DNA of 64,000 nt from Lactarius indigo (taxonomy: Eukaryota > Basidiomycota > Agaricomycetes > Russulales > Russulaceae): the NCBI GenBank assembly GCA_025766275.1, contig JAFKAC010000041.1, forward strand, positions 372,001 to 436,000, read 5' to 3'. The notes beneath the pieces were generated by a model. It was not told where the DNA came from. It made no database searches and saw nothing but the letters and a program-made list of their open reading frames with translations. Positions within the stretch are counted from its first letter, which is position 1; each line of letters begins with the position of its first letter. The position numbers were made by a program, and so were the translations under genes. Of this stretch, positions 11,057 through 21,489 are shown piece after piece.

Positions 11057-14000
11057 ATGACAATCAAAGTCCTCGTTCGCCTTTACTACAAAGAAGCTCG
11101 CATAAATGTGCTGCTGGACAGCGGTGCAACAGACAACCTAATCAACTGAAACCTAATCCAAAAACTTGGACTAGGAACCACTCCTCTGAAACCACCCAGA
11201 TTGGTCCGGAATGTAGATGGATCGCTAAACAAAGATGGCACCATGACAGAAACATGCCAGCTATGGATAAAAAGAGGAGAAGAAGAAACTCCTTTCCAGT
11301 TTTTTGTAACCAGCCTAGGGGAAGACAGAATGATCTTTGGATACCCCTGGTTTGAACACGAAAACCCAGACATAGACTGGAAGAAACAAGAGCTGAAAGG
11401 AGAAGCCATCACCATCCTGACAGGAGGGTACCGCTTCCGAAGAAAGCGACACCAAGAAGCGAAAGCGGCAGCAACCAAAACAACCTTTGACCCAATAAAA
11501 GAAACCGCAATCCCAGAAGAATACCAGCACCACAACAAAGTATTCTCAGACGAAGAAGCACAGCGCTTTCCCCCAGAAAGAGAAGAAGACCATCCCATCA
11601 CATTGCGACCAGATGCACCCAACAAGATCAATTGCAAAATCTACCCCTTGACTCCAGAAGAAGACAAAGAGTTGAAGGCATATCTCAACGAAAACATAGC
11701 AAAAGGATACATCTATGAAGGAAGCTCCCCCTACGCTTCCTCCTTCTTCTTCAGAAAGAAAACAGACGGAGGGTTGCGCCCTATCCTGGACTACAGACCC
11801 CTAAATACCTGGACAATAAAAGACACTTACCCACTACCTCTCATCTCCAACATCCTGACCAACTTAAATGGGAAAACACTGTTCTCAAAGTTCGATATCA
11901 GATGGGGGTACCATAACATCCGCATAAAAGAGGAAGACCAGTGGAAGGCAGCCTTCAAGACACCAAGGGGGCTGTTCATCCCTCGAGTCATGACCTTCGG
12001 CCTCACAAATGCACCAGCCACCTTTGCAAGAACCATGAGCAGAATACTTCGACCACTTATGGACAAATACCCAAGAGAGCTATTTGTGTACATGGACGAT
12101 GTCCTGATAGCCACAGAAGAAGATACAGAACGTCACAGACAAATTGTACACGAGTTCTGGGAAATCTGTGAAAAGGAATCTTATTTCCTTAAAGTGTCGA
12201 AATGTGTGTTCGAACAAAGAAAGATCCACTACCTAGGCATTGTCATCGATGGGTCTCAAATCAAAATCGACCCAAAGAAGGTGGAAGGACTAAAAGACTG
12301 GCCAAGAGACATCAAGTCAGTCAAACAAGCAAGAAGCGTGTTGGGGACACTAAGTTATCAGCGACCCTTCATCCCCAACTTCGCTCACTTAGCAAGACCC
12401 ATCACGAACACAATAAAGACGTCAGAAGGACCCTTCAGATGGACAAAGGAAGCAGCAGAAGCCTTAGAAGCTCTCATCACGCTTGTGTGCAAAGACCCCA
12501 TCTTATGCCAACCAGATATGGACAAACCTTTCGAACTAGAAGTAGATGCCTCCGCTTTCGCCACAGGGGCAATCTTAACACAAAGAGACAGCCGAAACAA
12601 ACCACAAGCTGTGGGATACTTCTCCAAATCATTTTCAGAAGCGGAGCGCAACTATGACATCCATGACAGGGAACTCCTGGCAGTAATCAGAGGACTAGAA
12701 CACTGGAGACACCTTCTTTTAGGGTCCCCTCACGAAATCACAGTGTTTACAGACCACAAAAACCTAGAATATTACCGCCACCCTCGACAAATCAATAGGA
12801 GAGTGGCACGCTACATCCCCAGACTTGCAGACTATCACATCAAACTTCACCACAAACCCGGACCCCAAAACCATGCTGATGCCCTGTCAAGACGCCCTGA
12901 CCACGACACCGGAGCAGGGGATAACACTGATGTAGTGGTCCTGACCCCAACCATCTTTGCAAACTCCGCTCTCTCCATAAGGATAGATGACCGGGTCATG
13001 GCACACCAATTAGACCACCAAGACACTCTGGACGAGTGGGCCGCCCCCTTCCACCTAGTAAAACAAGGCAAACACTGGTGGAGAGGCGACAAACTGGTGG
13101 TTGTGGACAACACACCGCTAAAGAGGGGGGTAATTTCCCTGTTTCACGATACAAAAACAGCTGGACACCCCGGAATAACAAAGACCTTGTGGTTAGTGTC
13201 ACAAGACTTTTGGTGGCCAAACATGAAAGACAACATATCCGCATATGTAAAGGGCTGTGCCACATGCCAATCAAACAAGAACTTCCCTGGGAACCCGAAA
13301 CCACCAATATTCCCCATCAAGACTAACCCAGAAGCACTCCCTTTTGAAACCATCGCTCTAGACTTTATCACAAAGCTACCCCAATCAGAAGACAATGACA
13401 CAATTCTCACCATCACGGATCATGACTGTTCCAAAGCAGCCTTCTTTATCCCATGCAGCGAAACAATAGACACAGAAGGAGTGGCAAAACTCTATGCCAA
13501 AACTGTCCTGCCACACTATGGACTACCAAGAAGGGTCATCTCCGACAGAGACCCCAGATTCACAGCGAAGTTCATCAAAGAACTGTGCAGAGTGCTCGAC
13601 ATAGAACAAAACATCAGCACAGCATACCACCCACAAACAGATGGACAATCAGAGCGAACAAACCAGTGGTTAGAACAGTACCTCCGAATGTTCATAAACC
13701 ATCAACAAGACAATTGGACAGAGCTACTACCACTGGCACAGTACACCCACAACTCCTGGCCAAGCGCAACCACTAAAAAGGCACCCTACGAATTAATCCT
13801 TGGGTACATCCCAAGAGTACACCAACCAGAAAGAACGACCACAGTACCAGGAACACAAGAGAGATTGGAGCGAATCCAGGAAGCCAGAAGGACCGCCCAA
13901 GCAGCAATTACCCATGCACAGTCACTCTACAAAGGATCCTCTCGCTTCGAACAACACACAGAAGGAGATAGTGTGTGGCTGGATGCCAGGAACTTGAAAA

Positions 14001-15874
14001 CAACGCACCCTAGTTTCAAGTTAGCCCCAAAAAGATATGGACCCTTCAGGGTCACAAAGAAGATCTCCACCACCACATATGCCCTGAAACTTCCCCATCA
14101 GTGGTGGATCCACCCAATATTCCATGCGTCCCTCCTGATGCCATACAAAGAAACCTCCATACATGGAAAGAACTTTACGGAACCACCCCCAGATCTAGTA
14201 GATGGAGAACAGGAGTGGGAAGTCGAGAAAATACTAGAAACAAGATGCCACAGGAACCAGTTACAGTTCCTAATCAAGTGGAAAGGATACTCCGATGCAC
14301 ACAACAGTTGGGAACCAGAAAAGAACCTCAACACCCCAGAACTTATTCAGGAACACTTTGAAAGCAACCCCAGAAGCGAAGGAGCAAAGCAATGGTTAAA
14401 ACGAAAGGAAGTAACAGTACGAACAGCAACCACCTTCCCCACTAGCTTCCTCACCATGCCCTCTCGCTCCTCCTCTGTAGAACGTCTTGTTGCTCGTGCC
14501 ATGGAAAGAGGCTCCTTTGATGAAACACCCTCTGTCACACCCTCCTCTGGCTATTCTCCCTTCCCAGCACGACCCCCTTCCTTGCCTTCACTCATCCAGG
14601 AACCACAACCCATCGATCCCACCATGCCCAGCATCATAGAAACAGAAGGAGGAGGAATAGCCCTTTGCATTCCCCCTCCTGGACACACAGCTCCCCCTAC
14701 TCCCGAGATACACCGACCTACCACCTCCCCCCCTGATCCTAGAGTGACCATGGCTCGTCTCAGCGAAATAACCAACGACCCAATCATGGACACACTCCCC
14801 ATTAACTATGAAAGGATGCACATCACTACTGAAGAAGACAACGACCCTGGCTACCCCTTCTTCTTGAATGACCCCTGGAGCAGCCGCTATGTCCACTTCC
14901 TCATCCCTGACGACGCTGACCCAACCTTGTACATCCGAAAGGATGCCAAATGGATCAAGATCAGCGAAAACAAAGAAGATGTCATCGGCACCATGGGCAA
15001 GAACCTCCCTCACTATGGCCTCCCCCTTTTCCTCCTTCCCAGAGACGACGACCCCCACAATCCAGCTCCCCCCATCACCCCAGCTCAGATGCAGAACTTG
15101 GACGAAGCTTCCCCCACAGCCAGACAAGTTGATGAAGTCCTAGAAGACCTAAAAGACGACCGCCTCACAGCAGAAATCTCCAGGACTCGCCGACTCTTGC
15201 GAAACCAGAAGGCCCTCTGAAAGGAGATTGAAGGCCTGTACAAGACGATGGAGCCCCTTAAAAGGCACCTCCTCAACATGGACATGCAACTAACCAGCAC
15301 CCGAAGAAGGCTGCAAGAACACAAGGCCTATGTCCAGATTGCAGACCGATGGCTCACACTACACCCCCCTCCTCCGGAAGAAGAAACTCACCCCTTTGAA
15401 GTCCACCACATTCCTGCCCCTGCTCCACCTCGCTACCACTCCATGTCAAGACTCCACAACGAACCAGAAGGACCTAGCCCCTCTGCAGAAAGGAAGAAGA
15501 GACGCAAGCGCAGAGCCAATAAGAAGGAGACTGGCACCATTCGACTTTGTTACAGGTGTCAGTCTGAAGACCACCTCTCCTTCGCCTGCCCTCAAAAACA
15601 GAAGTTTTGCTGGAGGTGTTCTAGCACTGACCACTTCCCCTATCAGTGCCTCTGGCCAGCCCCAGAAGAACGCACTCAGTGGTGTGGCAAGTGTTTTACC
15701 AGCAACAGCCACGAAGAAATCAAGTGCCCCAAGTATGAAAATTGTCGCAAGTGTGGGGCCCATGGTCCCTTCAACTTCCTTTGCCAACATCGCTGCCCCC
15801 TCCCTCGCGAAAGCACCCCCTCCAACGATGTAGACAACGATGTCTATGACCTGATGGACTTCGAAGCACTCTAG
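11057..15874 (+). pseudogene. pol: G1 Pol: protease-RT-RNase H-integrase-chromodomain-zinc-knuckle tail, two internal TGA
   Basis: Aspartic protease DSGATDNLI lies near 11116, reverse transcriptase with YMDD near 12090 and YPLPLIS/FDIRWGYHNIRI upstream, and RNase H near 12530-12780 (ELEVDASAFATGAIL, YDIHDRELLAV). Integrase has an HHCC zinc finger (H...CATCQSNK) near 13145-13275, catalytic blocks IALDFITKLP and VISDRDPRFTAKF, and QSERTNQWLEQYL. The chromodomain (EWEVEKILETR, LIKWKGYSDAHNSWEP) is at about 14215-14340. A tail of over 450 residues follows, with a coiled coil near 15230-15330 and four zinc knuckles at about 15545-15800 (CYRCQSEDHLSFAC, CWRCSSTDHFPYQC and two variants). The frame is -1 relative to Gag and opens at 10952. 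TGA interrupts it at 11147-11149 (also present in G2) and at 15218-15220, where G2 keeps CGA. It ends TAG at 15872-15874. Confidence 0.9.
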
Positions 15875-15900
15875 GGAGAGTTGACTTAGAGAGGGGCTCA

Positions 15901-16479
15901 TGTTATGATCCGATGCTTCTGACCTAAGTCACAGTATGTCTCCCTCTTGTTTTTCCCCTTCTGTACTATACTTTGTTACCGAAGGAGCTACTGTTACTAG
16001 TGGCGCTGTTTCTTTGATCCGAACTTCTGTTTACTCCGTTTAGTCTCTTTGATATTGTGTGGACTTGTGTTCATGTTGTTTGGAACCCTGTCCTATATAA
16101 ACCTGTACCATAGACTGTAGGAAGCCAGACTTGGCTTCGTTTGCAATCTAGCAACCTTGCCTCCGTACTTTGGTGTGACCTCGCTTTATCCCTCTCTTCT
16201 TGTGCATCCCCTACCTCAGTCCCTAACAAGGACACTTTGAAGTCTTTGCAGTTGAACTATATCAACGCGTTACACCTGTTATACTCTGTGCACTAGCAAG
16301 ATCAAGTGTAGAGAAGTGTTAGACACTTCGGACGAGGAGTCCTACATAGCAGAGTAGTGCTGCACCTTGTGCCACACCTTTATCACTCGTATTTCATAGC
16401 AATAAGACAACAGAGGTCTTCGCTTGATACTTGTGTGATTCAGAACCTCTAGAACCCACGCCCCTGCTAGGGCGTAACA
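15901..16479 (+). repeat. 3' LTR of G1
   Basis: 579 bp, differing from the 5' LTR at about two transition positions near the start (CGATGC against CGACAC). It is preceded by the purine-rich GAGAGGGGCTCA, the likely polypurine tract, ending at 15900. Confidence 0.93.
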
Positions 16480-18334
16480 CGAGAACACTACGGGTGGCCG
16501 TGGAAGCGGCATATGTTCTGGCCTCAGAACTGGGACTGTCCCAGTGAAGCCAGCACCTCGAAAGTGCACGGACTTCTCGATGGTCATTCAATGGACGAAG
16601 AAGGAATTCAGGTGTGCCATGGCGAAGATAAGTAATGCCCGTCGAGGGGAGACGGACGGCTCTGCGACATCTGTATGGAAAAAGAGAAAGCCTGGGCGCC
16701 CACGCAAAGGTTCCAATGACAACGACAACGACCACATAACACCACACTTCTACTTGGAAAACGAAGATGGAACGCCTGTCGATGAAGACCGGATAGCAGA
16801 CATGAGTCGCAAAGCACGCATGCTATGGGCCACGCTCGACGAGGAAGGCTTGGCCCCAGCAACATTCGGTCACATTACCGATACTGCGTGGGAGTACTAT
16901 TCATGCATGATGTTAGCTGACGAAGCCCACGACTTCCTTCTCCTCTGTGATGACGGGGAGTGGAAGCTCTGGGAATGGTCCACGTGATCATATCCATCGT
17001 GGCACCGCAACAGGAACCCTGGGTCGAAGGATGGTGCAACAAAAACCCCCGCAAAAGGTACATCGATTCATTACCACCTCAATGCACTTAGATACACACA
17101 GGTTCGAGCCAAGAACTAGACGCCGAGAGTGACGGCGTCAATACAAGAGAGGACAGTCCCACTGACAGCCACAACGGAGGAGAACAGCGAACCGCCAGTG
17201 ACAACCATGACAATGACACCGGGGAACAGACCCCAGCCAACAGTGACAACAACAATGGGAGTGAACCAGAACGCTCCGTGACACAGGGGATAAATCCCTT
17301 GCCCAATCCTTTGGTACGCAGCTCACTTTTACTTCATTTCGAACCTAACACCCATCTCAAGACCCCGGAGACATGAACCACTCCATTGTCGGTGGTTACC
17401 GACCCTTTGTACCCTCCCCCATATTGTCCACTTTACACCCACTAATGTACCCGTTCCAGTGCCCCCGCCCCAGCAAGATCAGCATGTACGAGCACCAGCA
17501 GTACATACTTGATGTACCGACGTGACCACACTCAGGATACTTCACAGCGCCCCTTGGGATGGACCCAGAGAGGTCCTCTTCTGATACCTCAAACCCGCCA
17601 CTGCAAAGTGGACCAGGTCCAACCAACTCAACTGCCTCGTCAGAGGCAAACCCTTCCAACAACGGTACTGGCATAGAAGATACACCCACTCCTGGAGCAA
17701 CAGCGACCGCGTCCAACCCTCTCCGAATCAGGCTCACACTGGGCCGTGCAAATAACCCGACACCCGACATGACCCACACAGCAACCGACGACATTACGGG
17801 CCACGATAATAACAACACCGAGTCGTCGCCATCTGCTAACAATGGTGGTGCCAAGACCAATGGGAAGGGCAAGAAACGGAGTGCCGAAAGTGACCCGATG
17901 ACGGCGTCATCCAAAAAGCAGAAGAAGGCCGATACCATGGCAGAGCCCACCGAGGGCAATTCCATAAGGTAAGTCGAACATACACCACACTCCTCATGCT
18001 GACTACACCTACAGGAATATCTGCATGCGCCAATGGAATGCAACGCAACCCGGAGGACAAGGCCTCCTGCGCGAATTTGAATCATACTTCAAAACACTCT
18101 CGGAAGCCGACAAAGAGGTATGCACGTTGTGTGGGGGTGTCGCACGCACAAACTACTCACAATTGTCTCAATTTTTCCATTAGCTGTTCAAGAAGGAACT
18201 CCATGCCGCACAAGTCGCAGCAGTAAGTTCAATGTATTCATTCCTTCATATCAGCCCTACTCACAGCCCCACCATGGCAGAGGAAGGTCAAGACGGCCGC
18301 AAAGAAGGGCACCGGCGTGACCAACGGAACTTAA

Positions 18335-18879
18335 GAAGCTCTGTTGTCGTCTTGCTCAACACAAGACCGATTCTGGTGCTAGTCTCTTGTCTCTTGTCTC
18401 TCACCCTCTCGTCTATCGTCTCTCGGATTCCTGATCTCTCATCTTCACACTCGTCCCACCGCTGCACGCCTCACCTATGGACCCTGTGTTTCTACTTGTG
18501 ACTGGACCTCCACTTCCTTAGGATCTCTGCCGCGTCCAGAATGCTTTAACTGTTGTTGCTTGTCCGATAGAGCCGTAGACTGTATTATCATCGATTGTAA
18601 TAGGCGCCTTAATCGAGTCGAATTGAAAATAAATAATGCTTGTCAATTTGCTTCGTTTGAAATCGTTTGAAATCGTCTGAAAAACGCCCATAGCTGGGCC
18701 CATTCGATTCGATTCATATCGTTTTTATCCGATTCTTTAAGGACTCTAATGCTGGTACTTGAACAAAACATATTTTTAACTAAAAAAGTTATAGAATAAC
18801 GTACATATTATCTGACGTTCGTTAATCTACGATACTAACGAAATAAAACGAAATAAACCTGTGGGAAACTACGAACTTC
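18335..18879. other. no supported gene; 3' flank of gene X
   Basis: A pyrimidine-rich stretch that is probably the 3' untranslated region of gene X runs to about 18520. It is followed by AT-rich sequence with small repeats (GTTTGAAATC twice near 18655, GATTC repeats near 18700). I see no gene. Confidence 0.4.
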
Positions 18880-19604
18880 CGACTGGGCTTCAAGCTTGAT
18901 GCGGTCCTCGCTGTGCAAATGCACTTGCTACTCACTCTTCGTCGGATATTCCTAGGTTTGGCGCATCGGATGGCATTGGGATGTCTGCGTTGTGCTCGAG
19001 GGAAACGGCAGTAGACGGAGAGGTAGCAGAAAGTGGAGGGGTGGATGTCGAGGTTTCGGGAGTTGGATGGTGTATCATTTACGGCTGGATCTATGGGGGT
19101 AGCAGGAATACGGAGGCTTTCGATAGAGGTCTGACGGGCAGCGTGGAATGACATGACCCTGGGACACATATAGCGTCGCTAAGTGATGGTACATCCGTAG
19201 GATCGTGGATGATATGAAGTGGGGGAGGAATGGACAAGGAAAACGCATCTGGACTGGCAACGGAACCCGGCGTAGCGATATGAGCAAAGAAGGTCGCGGA
19301 GGCAGAGTCGTCGTGGATGCGAGGTGTCGAGCAGATGATGGCCAGGGATGTTGCACAACGGATATGACAACGGGCACTGTAGGACGTCGTCCTGATTGCC
19401 CGTGGTGGCGGAGAATCGAGTTGGAGCGGCATCGGTATCATGATGTAGTGCGACGTAGACGTTGCGAATCGGTTTGAGGATAAATGCAGCCATCCACCCA
19501 TTATTCTCATTCTGCACTTTGAGGACGATTTTATTCCAGAGAGCGCAGAACTCATGCTGCAGATCAGGTGACGTATCTTGTACATTGAGGTTGGAGGCCG
19601 CCTC
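18880..19604 (-). pseudogene. 3' part of a decayed ELQHEFC-family gene, split by Harbinger
   Basis: Minus-strand reading gives SNLNVQDTSPDLQHEFCALW, then ILKPIRNVYVALHHDTDAAP, then one frame over RIHDDSASATFFAHIATPG and LTDVP-like blocks. This is the Pro/Ser-rich C-terminal half of a greatly expanded Agaricomycete family whose members, as far as I recall, carry a multi-pass DUF6535 membrane domain at the N-terminus (that assignment is from memory). At least one frameshift near 19430 breaks it. The upstream exon half lies at 32041 onward: reading across the Harbinger insertion gives a continuous frame (IRNDAL joined to EAASNLN). Downstream it fades into AT-rich sequence. Confidence 0.6.
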
Positions 19605-20885
19605 TAAGGGCCTGTCCGGGGCGGCTGGGCCCTGAAACAATGTTTCAATGGACCCTCTGTTTCCCACCCGGGAAACAGAGGCCGCGGCAAAACATTGTTT
19701 TAATTAGTTGTGATCCCCAAACGCAAAAATAAAAACATTGTTTTAAATTGTCTCGTTACATGACAAAGTGTGACCTTGTTACATCAATCATATCTAGATC
19801 CCGAGCACCTATCAAATTTAGCAGCAAGCAGCACAAACACCACAAGCAGCGCCGCAAAGCACCTCATGAAGCACCCATTCCATATAAACATGCTCGCATA
19901 CACTCCCCAGTAATGGCATCTGAGGACGACAAAGTGGACCTTCTGGATCTTGCACTGATCACTGCTGACCTTGCTTCTGCTGCTGGGTCAGAAGTACTTG
20001 AATATGGGGCTCGCTTTGTTAAGACCGCCAAGAACACATCTAGCCTATCAGGTCAACAGTGGATTGATGAGCTCTTGGCTGGGCACGATGACAGATTCTA
20101 CAATGAATTTGGCCTGTGTAAGCATGTCTTCAGGCAACTCTCATCAGTCTTAGATAGGGATGTGAGTCTGTGTGGATCCCGGCATGTCTCTGCAGTGGAA
20201 CATATCTGCATATTTCTACACTATGCACAGAGGGGATTATCCAACCGGGCTCTCCAGGAGCGGTTTCAATGGAGTGGGGACACAATCACAAAGTACAGTA
20301 ATTTTATTGCTGAATATATCACTTACGAGACAAATACCCAACCAGATGCATCCACTGCATGCTGGATGTGCTAACTTCAGATCTGGTGTACAGTGCCTAT
20401 GTCAAGCAACCTATGGATGACGCACCCATTCCTGATGTCATAAGGCACTCCCAGAAATTCCGTTTCTTCAAGGATTGTGTCGGCGCGCTGGATGGGACAC
20501 ACATACCAGCACATGTCTCTAGGGATCAACATGCAAGGTATCGGAACCGGAAGGGGCAACTATCTCAAAATGTCCTTGCAGTGTGTGATATTGTTACGGT
20601 ATGGACTTTACGACTCATTACACACAACTCATGACCGGTTATGACTACGGTCCAGTATCAGTATTAGTCATGGACTCTTACATCGTATCAGTCAGCATAG
20701 TAGTTCGCATGTGATTGTGACTCATGTATGACTCATTCCTAGGATAGCGGTACTAGGGTTCGAGCTAGTTACGCTATTGGTTACTTATGGTTCTAGCAGC
20801 GCTTTAAAGCCTGTGCGTATCTGTATAAATAGTTGACTCGGAAGACCAAGAGTCCCCATCTTGGTCTTCTTCAATCCACCACTTG

Positions 20886-21463
20886 TGTTACGCCCTAGCA
20901 GGGGCGTGGGTTCTGAAGGTTTCTAATCACCCAAGTACCAAGCGAAGACTTCTGTTGTCTTATTGCTATGAAATACGAGTGGCAAAGGTGTGGCACAGGG
21001 TGCAGCACTACTCTGTAATATAGGACTCCTCGTCCGAAGTGTCTGACACTTCTCTACACTTGATCTTGCTAGTGCACAGAGTATAACAGGTGTGACGCAT
21101 TGATATAGTTCAACTGCAAAGACTTCGGAGTGTCCTGGTTAGGGACTGAGGTAGGGGATGCACAAGAAGAGGGGAATAAGGCAAGGTCACACCAAAATAC
21201 GGAGGCAAGGTTGCTAGATTGCAAACGAAGCCAAGTCTGGCTTCCTACGGTCTATGGTACAGGTTTATATAGGACAGGGTTCCAAACAACATGAACACAA
21301 GTCCACACAATATCAAAGAGACTAAACGGAGTAAGCAGAAGTTCGGATCAAAGAAACCGCGCCACTAGTAACAGTAGCTCCTTTGGTAACAAGGTATGGT
21401 ACAGAAGGGGAAGGCAGGGTGGAGACATACTGTGGTTTAGGTCCGAAGCGTCGGATCATAACA
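20886..21463 (-). repeat. 3' LTR of G2
   Basis: 578 bp at the 3' end of the minus-strand element. It is preceded, in the element's direction, by the same GAGAGGGGCTCA purine tract as in G1. Confidence 0.93.
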
Positions 21464-21489
21464 TGAGCCCCTCTCTAAGTCAACTCTCC

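Larger units (their letters stand above)
8531..16479 (+). mobile_element. Gypsy element G1 (chromovirus, Tf1-like self-priming), complete
   Basis: A 7949-bp LTR retrotransposon with 579-bp LTRs and target duplication TGAGA (8526-8530) against CGAGA (16480-16484); the single mismatch is a CpG transition. The LTRs differ at about two positions, so the insertion is young. Internal order is primer site, Gag, protease, reverse transcriptase, RNase H, integrase, chromodomain, zinc-knuckle tail. It lies in exon 3 of gene X. It is a close relative of G2, with LTRs and coding regions nearly identical. Premature TGA codons at 11147-11149 and 15218-15220 make this copy defective unless they are read through. 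Confidence 0.95.
8004..18334 (+). pseudogene. gene X: unrecognised eight-exon AT-hook/coiled-coil protein, split by Gypsy G1
   Basis: The family is not recognised. Exons are 8004-8183, 8233-8435, about 8493-8530 (or from 8466) continuing after the G1 insertion at 16485-17057, then 17102-17313, 17460-17968, 18015-18117, 18184-18222 and 18281-18334 (TAA). All introns are GT-AG and their phases agree; the spliced total without G1 is 1911 nt, about 636 residues. In order the product has a repeated YSPAS N-terminus, a coiled coil (KEALTALTKENDELKEEI), an AT-hook-like KRKPGRPRKG near 16690, a conserved-looking block (DEAHDFLLLCDDGEWKLWEW), long acidic and Asn/Thr-rich stretches, and a basic KGKKRSAE...KKQKKAD segment that may be a nuclear signal. 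This suggests a nuclear DNA-associated protein, as inference. Two internal TGA codons (16985-16987 and 17523-17525) lie in GTGA contexts where CGA is expected. G1 sits in exon 3. Confidence 0.62.
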
